From NCBI GenBank assembly GCA_038373865.1, contig JAXGGA010004457.1:24228-88227 (forward strand): 64,000 bases of DNA, in the 5' to 3' direction. Source of the stretch: Uloborus plumipes (taxonomy: Eukaryota; Arthropoda; Arachnida; Araneae; Uloboridae). How positions within the stretch are numbered: the stretch's first letter is position 1; the number at the start of each line of letters is the position of its first letter. Of this stretch, positions 23,130 to 33,237 are shown in pieces. The notes under the pieces are model-generated. The model saw only the letters and a program-made list of their open reading frames with translations, was not told the origin of the DNA and ran no database searches. The position numbers were made by a program, and so were the translations under genes.

Positions 23130-24308
23130 GAAGTTCAAGATGAAAGAGGGAGCAGCGGATGAATTTTTTACAAGCTAATTTTGCAATGGGAGGGCTTCAA
23201 TTTTGGCATAACTACATGCACTCGGGCACTGGTGAAACAGCTTGTGTGAGACAACAATTTTCTATAGCTTTAGTCAAAACAGTTGTTCGAGGTTCGAGGA
23301 GCTTTTGAATCAACGTGAACGGCTGTTCGAGGGGTAAAGCACATGATTCCTCCCATAGCGTGGTACATATTGTGACCATCAATAGGCTAAACGTTATAGT
23401 CCGCGTAATCAAAAACAAACTGAATATAGCCTTTCTCTAGATTGATGTCCTCGTTACAGATCTTTCAAATCCTATTACTTCACTATATGAACAGCCCAAA
23501 CCCCATTTTTGATATTACATTGACAAGTAGCCTTGATACAAATCTCCTGTGTAAGTACACAGCTGTACCGAATTGAATAGGATATAGAAAGGAACGTGGT
23601 CTTGTTGAAGAAATTATCGAATGAGAAATAGCAGTCACTTTCCTATGAATAGCTTTTTTAATTTCCTTTGTTTGTTTTTTAGGCTTAATAATCTGAGAGA
23701 TCAGTAACTGGAGAGATTCTGGAATCAACCCTGGGTTTTCGTTTCGTATTTCTTTAAAAGAAGGAAACTGGGAACAATTATAAACTTGATTTTTTATGTC
23801 TCGTCTTATTGAGCATGGCAGTTGTTTCAATAATTCTTTTTACCTCTTCAGCTTTATCTGTGTACCATTTATTGAAAAGTATTTTGGACACTGTCTCATT
23901 AAGATATATTCACACCTGTAATGGTCGTGACATTAATACTGTCCCCATAGTGTTCCACGAGTTTTCTTTTCAAATGTTTGTCATGGTATGGCTCTACACA
24001 AGGATTTAGCCGGCAAAATAAATCAGTGAGCTCCTTGAAAGTGTATTGGCATCCATCGTTTTCTTCCAAATATTGGCACCACTTTTTAAAAGTATCTGCT
24101 CTTGACGAGTCTTTCCTTGATCCACCTCTATTTGCGGCTTCTGCAGACTTAGATACGTCAAGTTTAAATATGGATAAACCGTATTTGTGGTATCTTCCAT
24201 TTGTTTGAACTAAGTCCATCGTTAAATGAAAAATGATCAAATAGGCTTTGTGCTGAACTATATTTGAAGTTAAAAATCAACGTAAATAAAGCACAAATAA
24301 GGTAGAAA

Positions 24309-24362
24309 GTACAGCAAATAGCTATTTCAAGGCTACAATGGAGCCCCTTCATCAGTGCACTG
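24309..24362 (-). ncRNA. Hammerhead ribozyme motif (24-kb element, left arm)
   Basis: Mirror image of the motif at 24353-24406: CTGATGA core at 24355-24349, stem II, GAAA at 24328-24325, then a two-base-pair stem III (AT/AT) with loop AGCT and an ATT cleavage triplet. Confidence 0.6.
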
Positions 24363-24406
24363 ATGAAGGGGCTCCATTGTAGCCTTGAAATAGCTATTTG
24401 CTGTAC
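24353..24406 (+). ncRNA. Hammerhead ribozyme motif (24-kb element, right arm)
   Basis: The core CTGATGA is at 24360-24366. Stem II is AGGGGCT with AGCCTT (one bulge, loop CCATTGT). GAAA is at 24387-24390, a minimal stem III follows (AT, loop AGCT, AT), and cleavage would come after T24398. Stem I pairs only about three bases because the 5' strand runs into the palindrome centre, so this copy may be weak or may act after pairing with the other arm. Confidence 0.6.
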
Positions 24407-24575
24407 TTTCTACCTTATTTGTGCTTTATTTACGTTGATTTTTAACTTCAAATATAAGTCCATCGTGTTTTGCAAGTCTGAAAGTACTTCTTCTCCCCAG
24501 GAATCGTGTCTTTTCAAGTCATCCTCGCGAATTGCATTAATATATGCTATAGTTTTTGCTTCAAACCAAATTTCT

Positions 24576-25860
24576 TTGGTTTATTTCTACACTTGGATAC
24601 ATTTATGTATTTTTTTCCGCACAAAAAGTAAAGTGATTTGAAGTCAAAAGTGGATCTGAGAGGCTTCTGAACTTAACTACTTGCTGATGCAATACTAGGT
24701 GGTTATGGTTACAGATTTCGCGTGTAGTTCTTGCGGTATTTTAAATGTACTTCAGTTACATTCCTATTCAGATAAGGTCTTTCGCTCCATCCTCTTTAAT
24801 TTCACCATCGTTTGGCGCAGTATAGCGTATGAAGGCTGTTGTGCCAGTAAACCCAAAGTAACCAACCAACCAGCTAACCTTAATTTCACTGCATGTCAGT
24901 ATTGTGCTCCATCCTTTTGCAAATACATTAACTACTATACCGTCAACATCAGTACAAGGCTCCCAAAATACGATTCATTTCTGCCGCACTTCAAATTTTG
25001 TTCATTGTAAAATTCTCACAAGTTTAGCATTTCACTGATTTTTTAACTACATTTTAAAACTTTTTAACATATCTATTTCCTTAAATATGCAATCTTATGC
25101 ACATTATATTCGGAACTTTTTATATTCAAAGTATTCTAACAACTGAATATTTTATATTTATATGTTTACAAAAATTATTTATTTACCACAGTCAGTATTA
25201 AAACGCATCTTAACGGGGCAAGGCAGTGATCATAACCAACGACTGGTCTATATTTCTATCTATTTTAGTACTGATCTGAATGGACACATATATAGACAAG
25301 TAAATTAAGCAGCAAAGTGAACCGCTGAGTGCTCTTAATTGCAACCGGAAACGAAATTTTTTAGTGTAAATTAGGGAATCTTTTTAAGACTATGATACCC
25401 CTTTTTATGAGAAAACGATGATGATACTGGAAAATACTCAGATGTTTTCGGGGTACTTAGTAAATGACCATTTTGAAGTTTAAGCTGGATACCTGCTCTT
25501 TTCCAGAACTTTCGACCTTACAGATTTGTCGGGGGCTCTGTTCAGCCATGTGTCTTAAATACGAAACAAAAATTGGTAATGTATAATCCATTTGGTATTC
25601 ATTTTATCGGTGGTCCAAAATTGCAAATGACGGTGCCAAGTACGCAGTAGCAAAAATAATTTAGGATTGCTATAGAAAAATTCATAATAAAACCATCGAC
25701 AAAAAAAAATATTTAGGTAGGTACTTCCTATTTATTACCACAGCTCTCAAAAATTCAAAAAAATTGCACTCTTGAATTTATTTCTTATTCAGTAATGCAA
25801 CTGAAATAAATTATTGTTAACTTTTTTGAGATGCAAATAAGGTCCGCCCTTTAATTTATT
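24576..25860. other. Rest of the inverted structure's centre
   Basis: An open frame of 103 codons (24699-25010, plus) lies here, but it has no recognisable domain. The minus strand upstream of the broken transposon ORF may be its decayed N-terminal part; I could not follow it. A G tract closes the interval at 25861. Confidence 0.4.
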
Positions 25861-26329
25861 AGGGGGGGGGCGATTGGGGGGATGTACTAAAAATGGCATA
25901 TAAAACATTAAAATATCTGCGCAGATACTTTTGCATTTTTAAAGTGGAAAGCTAAAAAAAAAAATTTTTTTTTTTTGGGGGGGGGGGGGCAAAAAAACTC
26001 CGCGTCCCTCGAATGACGGACTTGCGCAAAAATATCACTTGATACTTAAGTAATATGTACCATCTTTAATTTTATATACAATAACATTTCCGTGCAAAGG
26101 AAGTCATTGAGATAGAGCTCAAATAAAGCAATAATCAGTATTTTAAGCCCCTCCTTCGCCCCCCCATAACTCCCAAACCCGACGCTCAAACTCGTGGGAC
26201 TTTTTTAGACGTTATCTCTTTATCATACTGAACAACTTGGCATAGGTGGCAATTGTATTTTTTGAATGTCCGGATTCGGCCTTTTTTTGACCTAATTTTA
26301 CTACACTATATCGAGAACATCCCACAACC

Positions 26330-26470
26330 TTGGCACATATTAAAGACGCAATTAATCGTCATGTTCATGCAATCAGTGTAGACTTATTCCGTTCAGCTGT
26401 AGAACAAACTGCTTTACGATTGGAAAGAGTTGTAGAGAACCACGGCACACATGTGGAATATCTGTAGAAT
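26330..26470 (+). pseudogene. mariner/Tc-like transposase C-terminal remnant (right arm)
   Basis: Reads LAHIKDAINRHVHAISVDLF then RSAVEQTALRLERVVENHG and HVEYL followed by a stop, the counterpart of the left-arm remnant (21780-21925, minus). The rest of the transposase is absent from this arm. Confidence 0.7.
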
Positions 26471-26516
26471 GTCTTGTTCATCTGCGGCGCCACCTATCGT
26501 CTACTTCTTGTATTAT

Positions 26517-27397
26517 TTTTTTTTCTTTAATAAATCTCGAGCGCATGGTCTGAAGTGTCTGTTTTCAAAATTTCATCACATTATGACCCATACAACGTCT
26601 TGCACAAGCCTCTGAGTTGGGGAAGTTTAATTTAGACAACCATGTATATATGTTTCAAAGAATTTGTTATTTCAGTGACTTCATATCCTGCATAACTTGT
26701 AGGCGTGTTTGAATGGAGTTTCTCTTATTATGTGATGTGCAAAATATTGATTAGAAGAACATAGGTAAAGATATATCAAAGAGCCAGACGTCTTAAAATT
26801 GTTGTATTTTCGACGTTGCTAGCTGTTAGACTAAAACTAATTGCCTAAACATGTTTGCAAAACAAAATAATAATAATAATATACGTAGACAATGAATTAA
26901 AAATATAGCAGTTGAATGTGTATATTTCGTTTGCTTCTTACCATCATATACTTTTTCTTTTTAATAGTACTCTTTTTTTTTAAGTAAGCGATTCTTTTCA
27001 CACTTAGCTCTTTTTCATTTTCGCTGATTTTACGACCTTTTAAAAAATATTTAGTTTAACACAGTCAGCGATTTCCGTTTTTGGTGAGAGTGATGTCATA
27101 TCAATTTAAAACGTGTTTTAGATATAATTAACGTCCTTTAATTGCAGTTTAGCTGGGGTTTTTTTTTTGTTTGTAATTTTTTCTGATCTTTATTGCTTGA
27201 TTTTTTATTGAAAATGGGTTTGATAATCATGCATATTGTCTATTAAACTATTGTAACATTTTTTCTCTTTTGAATGACAGAAAAATGTTTCATATATATG
27301 GTTAAATATTTTCTAATTAATTGTCATAATAATGACATCAAATTCTTGCCAACAATATTTCTTCATATACTCGTACTATGATTTATTCTGGAACTGC
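26517..27397. other. AT-rich interval without recognisable feature
   Basis: Only a short AAT repeat (about 26865-26882) and T tracts stand out. Confidence 0.45.
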
Positions 27398-27760
27398 ACT
27401 GCAGAAAATAAACTTGATTTTACAGAATAATACTGAAATTATGAAAACTGAGGTTACAGTTTAAAACTGTAAAATGCTCAGCAATAAACTACAAAAAAAA
27501 AAAAACTATTTTGCAGCTTATTACTGTAAAACTATCAGTTTTACAATTTAATACAGTCAAATTAGCAGTATTATACTGCAAAAACAACGGTATAATTCTG
27601 GAAGCAGAGGTTCCAGTTTAAAACTATAAAACTGAAGCTAGCAATTTTACAGTTTATTGCTGCAAAATTCAGCTATTTAACAGTTATTTACTGTAAGATT
27701 ACTATAAAATTAGCTGTATTATCCTGTAAAAACAACATTTATTTTTTGTAGTGTACTACA
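27398..27760. repeat. CTGTAAAA/TTTTACAG repeat tract (second large tract)
   Basis: The same style of mirrored words as at 10557-11040, including GGTTCCAGTTTAAAACT(A/G)TAAAA and a GGAAGCAGAGGTTCCAG-like segment also present in the first tract near 10730. The two tracts are therefore related copies, not independent simple sequence. Confidence 0.6.
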
Positions 27761-27922
27761 AACTCTAATGCTTATAAAAAAGATTATTTCAGCAATTAAA
27801 AAATTATTTATTTTTATAAGGAGAAGATAAAATGATAAAAACGTGGATTAAGGCGAATATTTTTTAACTGGAAATAAACTGGTCAAAAATATCTATATCT
27901 GCACGTTTTACACTATCTGTCC

Positions 27923-28433
27923 GTAACCCATTAATGCCTAACGTCCCTTTTTAGGAACGGTCCAAAAAAGGGTCTGAATTCCCCCCAAATGAACATTTCA
28001 ACCAAATAATAGTGTTCAATTAGTACCTTGGTATTGTCTCAACTCGTTATTAACAGATTGCAGCACATAACCATTGCAAAGTGTGTTCTGTAGCAGTTTT
28101 AATATGACCTTTATCAAAAATGACATGGTTTACAATCTCAAGAAAAAAAGCTATGTTTTCAAAGTTGTTCCCAGCTTCCCAGTTTATCTTAATTGCTGAT
28201 TTTATTTCTTCTTATAAAATAGCTTTTTAAATATTATATCGTAGGCAGAAAAAAAATTTTAGTAAAAAAAGTGTATCCCCTCTGGTCTATCGTAACTTTT
28301 AAAGGACGATTTTCTTTCCTTAACAAAAAAATTTTTCTACATTATATTTTATAAGTTTTTTATTATTTTCCTGCCCATTAAACCAGTATACAAAATATCT
28401 TTGGAAAAAAATGTCAGGCATTAATTGGGTTAA
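27923..28433 (+). mobile_element. piggyBac-like MITE, CCCATTAATGCC family (full copy)
   Basis: Starts (G)TAACCCATTAATGCC and ends GGCATTAATTGGGTTAA, giving inverted ends with a TTAA-type target, the left TTAA degraded to GTAA. The interior shares AGTACCTTGGTATTG, GCAGCACATAACC and GTGTTCTGTAGCAG with the copies at 20975, 30871 and 42130. It is non-coding. The open frame at 28411-28614 starts inside the right end and is not a gene. Confidence 0.8.
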
Positions 28434-30870
28434 GCTTAGGCATGAAAATTTTAAAAACTCTATTCGAAACACCAATATAGTAATAACGCCAATTTATATC
28501 CTTTTAACAATGCTTGAAAAATACTTCGGAAAATGCTTAAGTTATTCACCGAAAAGACCTCTAAATTTTAATCTCAGCAATACAATAGTGACTTTTTCAG
28601 CTGCAAAGCTTTAGATTTAATCTGTTAAAGAAGGAAGTTATTTAACTATAATCTATTACTTATGCGGCTGCGTGAAATTAATGGGTGACCTGTGGCTGGG
28701 AAAAGAATCGATTGAGTGGGATAGGAAGAAGTGTTAAAGGTGGGGAGCGTGACTTAAGAATGTCGAAAACTCGATTTTTATTGATCGTTTAATTTAATTT
28801 TTTTTAAACTCTTTTTCATTTTTTATTTTTGAAGAGCAATTACTTTGAGATTTTCAACTATCAAAATTATTACGCAAAGTATTTTTCGATTGCATAAGCC
28901 TCGGGAGTTTTTGTTTTTTAATTTTTTTTTTCAGGCTTAATAGTTGTAATAAGTTTTTCGTAGAGATTAAGACACGAACTACTTTTCAGAAAACTTAAGC
29001 AATTAAGTTATTCATATTAAATGTGAAAATTTTCTTACTCGAAAAAACTAAGAAACAGATAAGTACATTTTTGACAACATCTAAAATTTGAATCAGTTAT
29101 TTACAAAATCATCATAGTTAAACTTGCAAGTCCACTGCAGAGAAAACGCCTGTCTTAGAACAGTCAATATCCAGTCTATTTTTTGTGTTTATTTTCCGTT
29201 GTCTTCCGAAAAATTCCTTTTTTTTAAAATGTTTTTCATGGTGCATGGTGATTGTTTCATATTTGGCATCACAGAAAAAAAGTTATATACATTGGATATG
29301 ATTATCAGAAAATGCTTTTTTTTCTTTTAATTAATGAAAAAATATTTCAGGATTTCCATACATCTAAATTTATTGTGGTAAACCTTGAACTTTCGATTCG
29401 ATTTCTAAGATAAAATAATGGGAATATTTTTAGTTTTATATTTTTAATCTTAAAAGAACACTTGTTAGGCCCATTTTACTTTCTTTTTATTAAGAAAAGT
29501 ATTCGAGCATGAAGGTAAACTAATATTTTTGTAGTTGCACCTGTGATTAGCTTGAATGTTGATACGATTCTACAAATAACGTGCTTCCGCTAAATTTATA
29601 CATTCGAACCCGCTTACTAGAATATCGGTTAAAAGAATACCCGCCTAATATAATACATTATCAATACACCAAACTTTTAATTATTTTTTTTAATTTGATC
29701 ATCCCATTTATTAAAATAGTTTTTTGGAGGGAAAATTGGCGATATCATTAAGTGGGCTCGAATAATTGCTTTTTATATCTCGGTGAATAATAATCGTACT
29801 AATGTCAAGCTTTATGCGTTAGAGCGGTTTTTTATGCTCTTGATTTTCCTAAGCATAAGTTAGGGGACCTGAAGTACGTATAAAAAGTTAGATTTCGTAT
29901 TTTTTGACTATTTCTTTTTCTCTTCAAACTTTCTACATCTTAGCTCTGCACTTCATTTTGATCGTCTTTGTAACTGGAAATATGCATCTAGGACAAACGG
30001 TTGTAAAATTAAAAGTCTTACAGGTTAAAACGGAACACCCTGTACACTCCCAGCTTTTATGTGATTATGTACAATTAGTTGGCATATTGACATATGCTCT
30101 GCATTAAATACTTTTAAATGTAAAGCTCAGAAATACTGGGGAGGCAAAAAAACCTATGACCTAATTTTTAAATCCTAGAATTAGAATAAATAAAATAAAT
30201 AACTTCCTTTATTTGAACGAAACAATTCTCTCAACACTTGGTCACATAAAATTTGCAACAAATATTTGCAGGATTTTCAGAACAAAATACAAATCTAATT
30301 TCCAGAAAAGTTTATTCAAAAAATGTCCGTGAAAAATATAACAAATCACCACTAGGGAAAAGTGTGACATTTTCATTCATGGTTTCTGTACAAAACTAAC
30401 GAAAGAAATAACACAATTTTTAGCTTTTTCACCAGAAGAAAAAAAGATGTCTATATCTAATTCGTAACTAAGCAGGGGGAAATTTTCAATTATGCATTTC
30501 GAAAGAAAATAGCCCTCTGCCGAAGAATTAGATTTTCAAATTTTCTTGGCCAACATGAACATAATTATCTTCTCTAATTCTCTTCTGCTGTCTTAATAAA
30601 AAACAGCCGGATACATGTTAATCCCAGGGGGACAGCGTTTTTTTTTCTGATTATTTTTGGGAGTAAACCACATGTACTGAATGGTATCGAAAAATACCTC
30701 ATTTAAATATTCTTTTTAAAAGTAATTATTCTAGAGTTAACAAATGTTGCATGATACATCTGGGAAAAGAAAAGGGAAATAAGGATGGAAATAAGTTTGT
30801 GTCATGAAGTTTAATCACGGTTTGAAATTACTTTTCCGACATTTTTCTTTCGGCATACTACTTCGGCAAA
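28434..30870. other. AT-rich interval without recognisable feature
   Basis: Frames of 67-68 codons (28411, 29124, 29904) have no family resemblance. I found no inverted-repeat element, tRNA or ribozyme. This is one of the longest stretches in the window with nothing to assign. Confidence 0.5.
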
Positions 30871-31390
30871 TACCATTAATGCCTAGCGCCCCTTTTTAGG
30901 GACGGTCAAAAAAAAAAGGGTCTGAATTCCCCAAAATGAACATTTCAACCAAATAGTAGTGTTCAATTAGTACCTTGGTATTGTTTCAACTCGCTATTAA
31001 CAGATTGCAGCACATAACCGTTGTAAAGTGTGTTCTGTAGCAGTTTTAACATGGTCTTTATCAAAAATCACATCGTTCACAATCTCAAGAAAAAAAGCTA
31101 AGTTCTCAAAGTTATTCCCAGCTTCCCAGTTTAAGTTAATTGATGATTTTATTTCTTCTTATAAAATGTCTTTTTAAATAATATATCGTAGGCAGAATAA
31201 AGTTTTAGTTAAAAAAGTATGTACTCTCTGGGGTCTATCGTAACTTTTAAGGGACTATTTTTCTTTCCTTAATAAAAAAAATATTTTTTACAGAATATTG
31301 TTTTTATTATTTTTCCTGTCCATTACACACTGTTTGTAACCAGTATACAAAATATCTTTGAAAAAAAAAAGTCAGACATTATTGGGTTAA
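30871..31390 (+). mobile_element. piggyBac-like MITE, CCATTAATGCC family (third copy)
   Basis: Starts TACCATTAATGCCTAG and ends GACATTATTGGGTTAA. Co-linear with 27923-28433, including CCCTTTTTAGG, GGTCTGAATTCCCC and GTAACCAGTATACAAAATAT. The left TTAA has decayed. Confidence 0.8.
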
Positions 31391-33237
31391 GAGGTAATTT
31401 CTATTTACCTTTCTGTGTATTTGAACTTTATGTAACGTTACGTTTTAAACAGAGTGTTCCATTTCAAGCTGCATGACCTTTATTTTCGCAAACATTAGTC
31501 CTGGATGATTACTTCCAATAGCAAAAATGCTCAAAATGAAATGCAGAATTAAGGTGTTAAAAGTTTAAGGAAAAAAAATCAATAAAAAAATACGAAAGTT
31601 AACTTTTCATACAGACTCCAGGTCTAATAGGTTATATAAAGGAAAATTAAGAGCGTATAAAAAACGATTCGCACACAGAAAGTTTGACATTTGTTCTTGG
31701 AAAGGAAAGTGTTTTACTATGCAACTTTATTTTTGATTTTTTTTTTTTTTTTTGAAAAAATGGAGTTTATTTGTAGTTTTCCAGTTTTTTGTTATTTTTC
31801 TCATAAACAGTAAATAAAACAAATTTAAGATTCTTTTTTTTTATTTTATTCTTTTATTTGTTTCTTCATTCTTTTATTTCGTTCTCATCTCGAATTCAAA
31901 AACTCACGTAAACCCTAGTTTCTTTGGTATTGACTGTTGTCACAGTTTTAAAGACATAGTAAAATGAACTTTAAACATTTATCTTAAAGCCTGCCTAGCA
32001 AATAATTTTTTGGCTAATAATTTCCAACTATATATTTTTATATTTTATTGTTCCCAAAGTAACATAAAAGAAGGGGAAATAATTCTGTACTTCTGAAAAC
32101 ACTTTCCAGTTTACTGAAGACTGCCCCAACCGTAGCGAAGAATTTCAATTTTCCCTTGACAATCATTTTAGAAAATACTTCAAACAATATTTAGAAATGA
32201 AATCTTAAGATATTTTTAAGTTTCAGAGAATTGGAAAAAAGCGACATGCTGTCTTTATTTCTAGTTTAGATAACAGCGTTTCCATGGGAAAGATTCTAAA
32301 GATGAGGTTTGCTTTCATTTTTAATACTTGTCGATTTTAATAATATCGCGAATTTAGGCTTCAAAGTTTAGGAAGGCATAAATCAATAAAGAATATCCAG
32401 AGCAATGCTGACTTAAGTTGAAAACCAAAAGGATCAAAATTTAAATTTATTTGTCTCAAAATTAATATTTTCTTTCAATTTTGAACAAATAGAGTAATAG
32501 AGATTAGCCTTTAAGCATACATATTGATACAATTTAACACATTTAACTATGAGTATTTTCCAATAAAGATTACGATTAACAATGAATTACCCATTTAAGG
32601 CTCACCTATTTTATTTTAGCATGAATGCTAAAGCATTACAGATGCCCATGTGGATAGAATTCATTCAAATAATTTTTTAGAGCTATGTTGCATTAATAAG
32701 ACCCCGGGCAACGCCGGGTAAAAAGCCAGTGCTCAATAAAAATGCCTTTGAGCATAACAGTCTTTATTATTTTTGAAAAACAGCATGCAATTTAATCAAT
32801 CTTGATAAATAGCTTTTACGAGCTATAAAAAGAGAAAAAGTTAAGGGCATGTAATTAAGACTTGAGAGACGAACAGTCTTTAAACAATTCAATTCTAATT
32901 TTCTCGGGAGGAGGCAAAACTTTTCTCAACCATTAATGGACCTTTCTTCAGCCGGGCAGACAATTAATTTTCAATTATTCTGTGCATTTGGGTACTTAAA
33001 ACAAAATTTCTCTCTTCATTTTTCTTAAACCGATTATTCCGAAGCAGAATAGAAACGTATTATGTACTACAGATTAACTGAACATTTACCGATGTGCTGA
33101 GTAATAAAATATATTTTTATAAGGATGAAGTAATTTTAAAAGTACAATAAGTAGTGTTATAAAGTGCATGGAACCGTGTATAGAACATCAGTTTTGATTC
33201 AACCCATTTTGATTAATTTCAATTAAACTGTCAGAAG
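31391..33237. other. Interval with one possible Helitron end, otherwise unassigned
   Basis: Poly-T tracts and short AT-rich words only, apart from the hairpin at 32699-32735. The stretch around 32880-33000, including CTTCAGCCGGGCAGAC, looks more complex than its surroundings, but I cannot assign it. Confidence 0.4.
32699..32735 (+). mobile_element. Possible Helitron 3' end
   Basis: CCCGGGCAACGCCGGG forms a GC-rich hairpin followed by TAAAAAGCCAGT. Many Helitron 3' ends have such a hairpin a few bases before CTRR; here CCAGT would be a decayed CTAGT. No 5' end or Rep/helicase coding was found. Confidence 0.3.

Larger units (their letters stand above)
24211..24466. mobile_element. Inverted hammerhead-ribozyme element with 12-bp TSD
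   Basis: TAAGTCCATCGT is repeated at 24211-24222 and 24455-24466, and the DNA between them is an insertion into the minus-strand ORF above. Joining the flanks restores reading across SDLQNTMDLVQTNGRYH. The insertion is dominated by a palindrome with no visible mismatch (24259-24456, arms 99 bp, no spacer, centre 24357/24358). Each arm carries one hammerhead-like motif, the two diverging from the centre. Identical conceptual peptides on the two strands are a by-product of the palindrome. The TSD length and ribozyme fit Penelope-like or retrozyme elements. No reverse transcriptase is present. Confidence 0.85.
23130..24575 (-). pseudogene. Broken ORF of a recurrent transposon-associated protein family
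   Basis: Read on the minus strand from about 24575, the frames contain AKTIAYINAIREDDLKRHDS and WGEEVLSDLQ, then (after an inserted element) MDLVQTNGRYHKYG, CQYTFKELTDLF, LKRKLVEHYGDSINVTTITG, AISHSIISSTRPRSFLYPIQ and, near 23400, QFVFDYADYNV with DGHNMYHAMGGI after a stop. From memory these motifs belong to an uncharacterised family that recurs in arthropod and cnidarian genomes as multicopy ORFs; I do not know its biochemical function. At least one in-frame stop, one or two frameshifts and the insertion at 24211-24466 disable it. Confidence 0.7.
21728..26516. repeat. Large inverted structure, arms 21728-22591 and 25861-26516
   Basis: The arms are inverted copies: outer edges with GCCGATAGGTAGCGCTGC (left) and its partner GCGGCGCCACCTATCG (right), inner edges with CTTTCCACTTTAAAAATGC and C/G tracts. 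The left arm carries about 270 bp more than the right. The 3.27-kb centre holds a broken transposon ORF with a ribozyme element inside it. The arms carry mariner-type transposase remnants facing outward. I cannot tell whether this is one composite element or an old inverted duplication. Confidence 0.75.

Noticed and set aside
24164..24641. Two identical peptides on opposite strands
   Set aside because: Direct consequence of the palindrome at 24259-24456.
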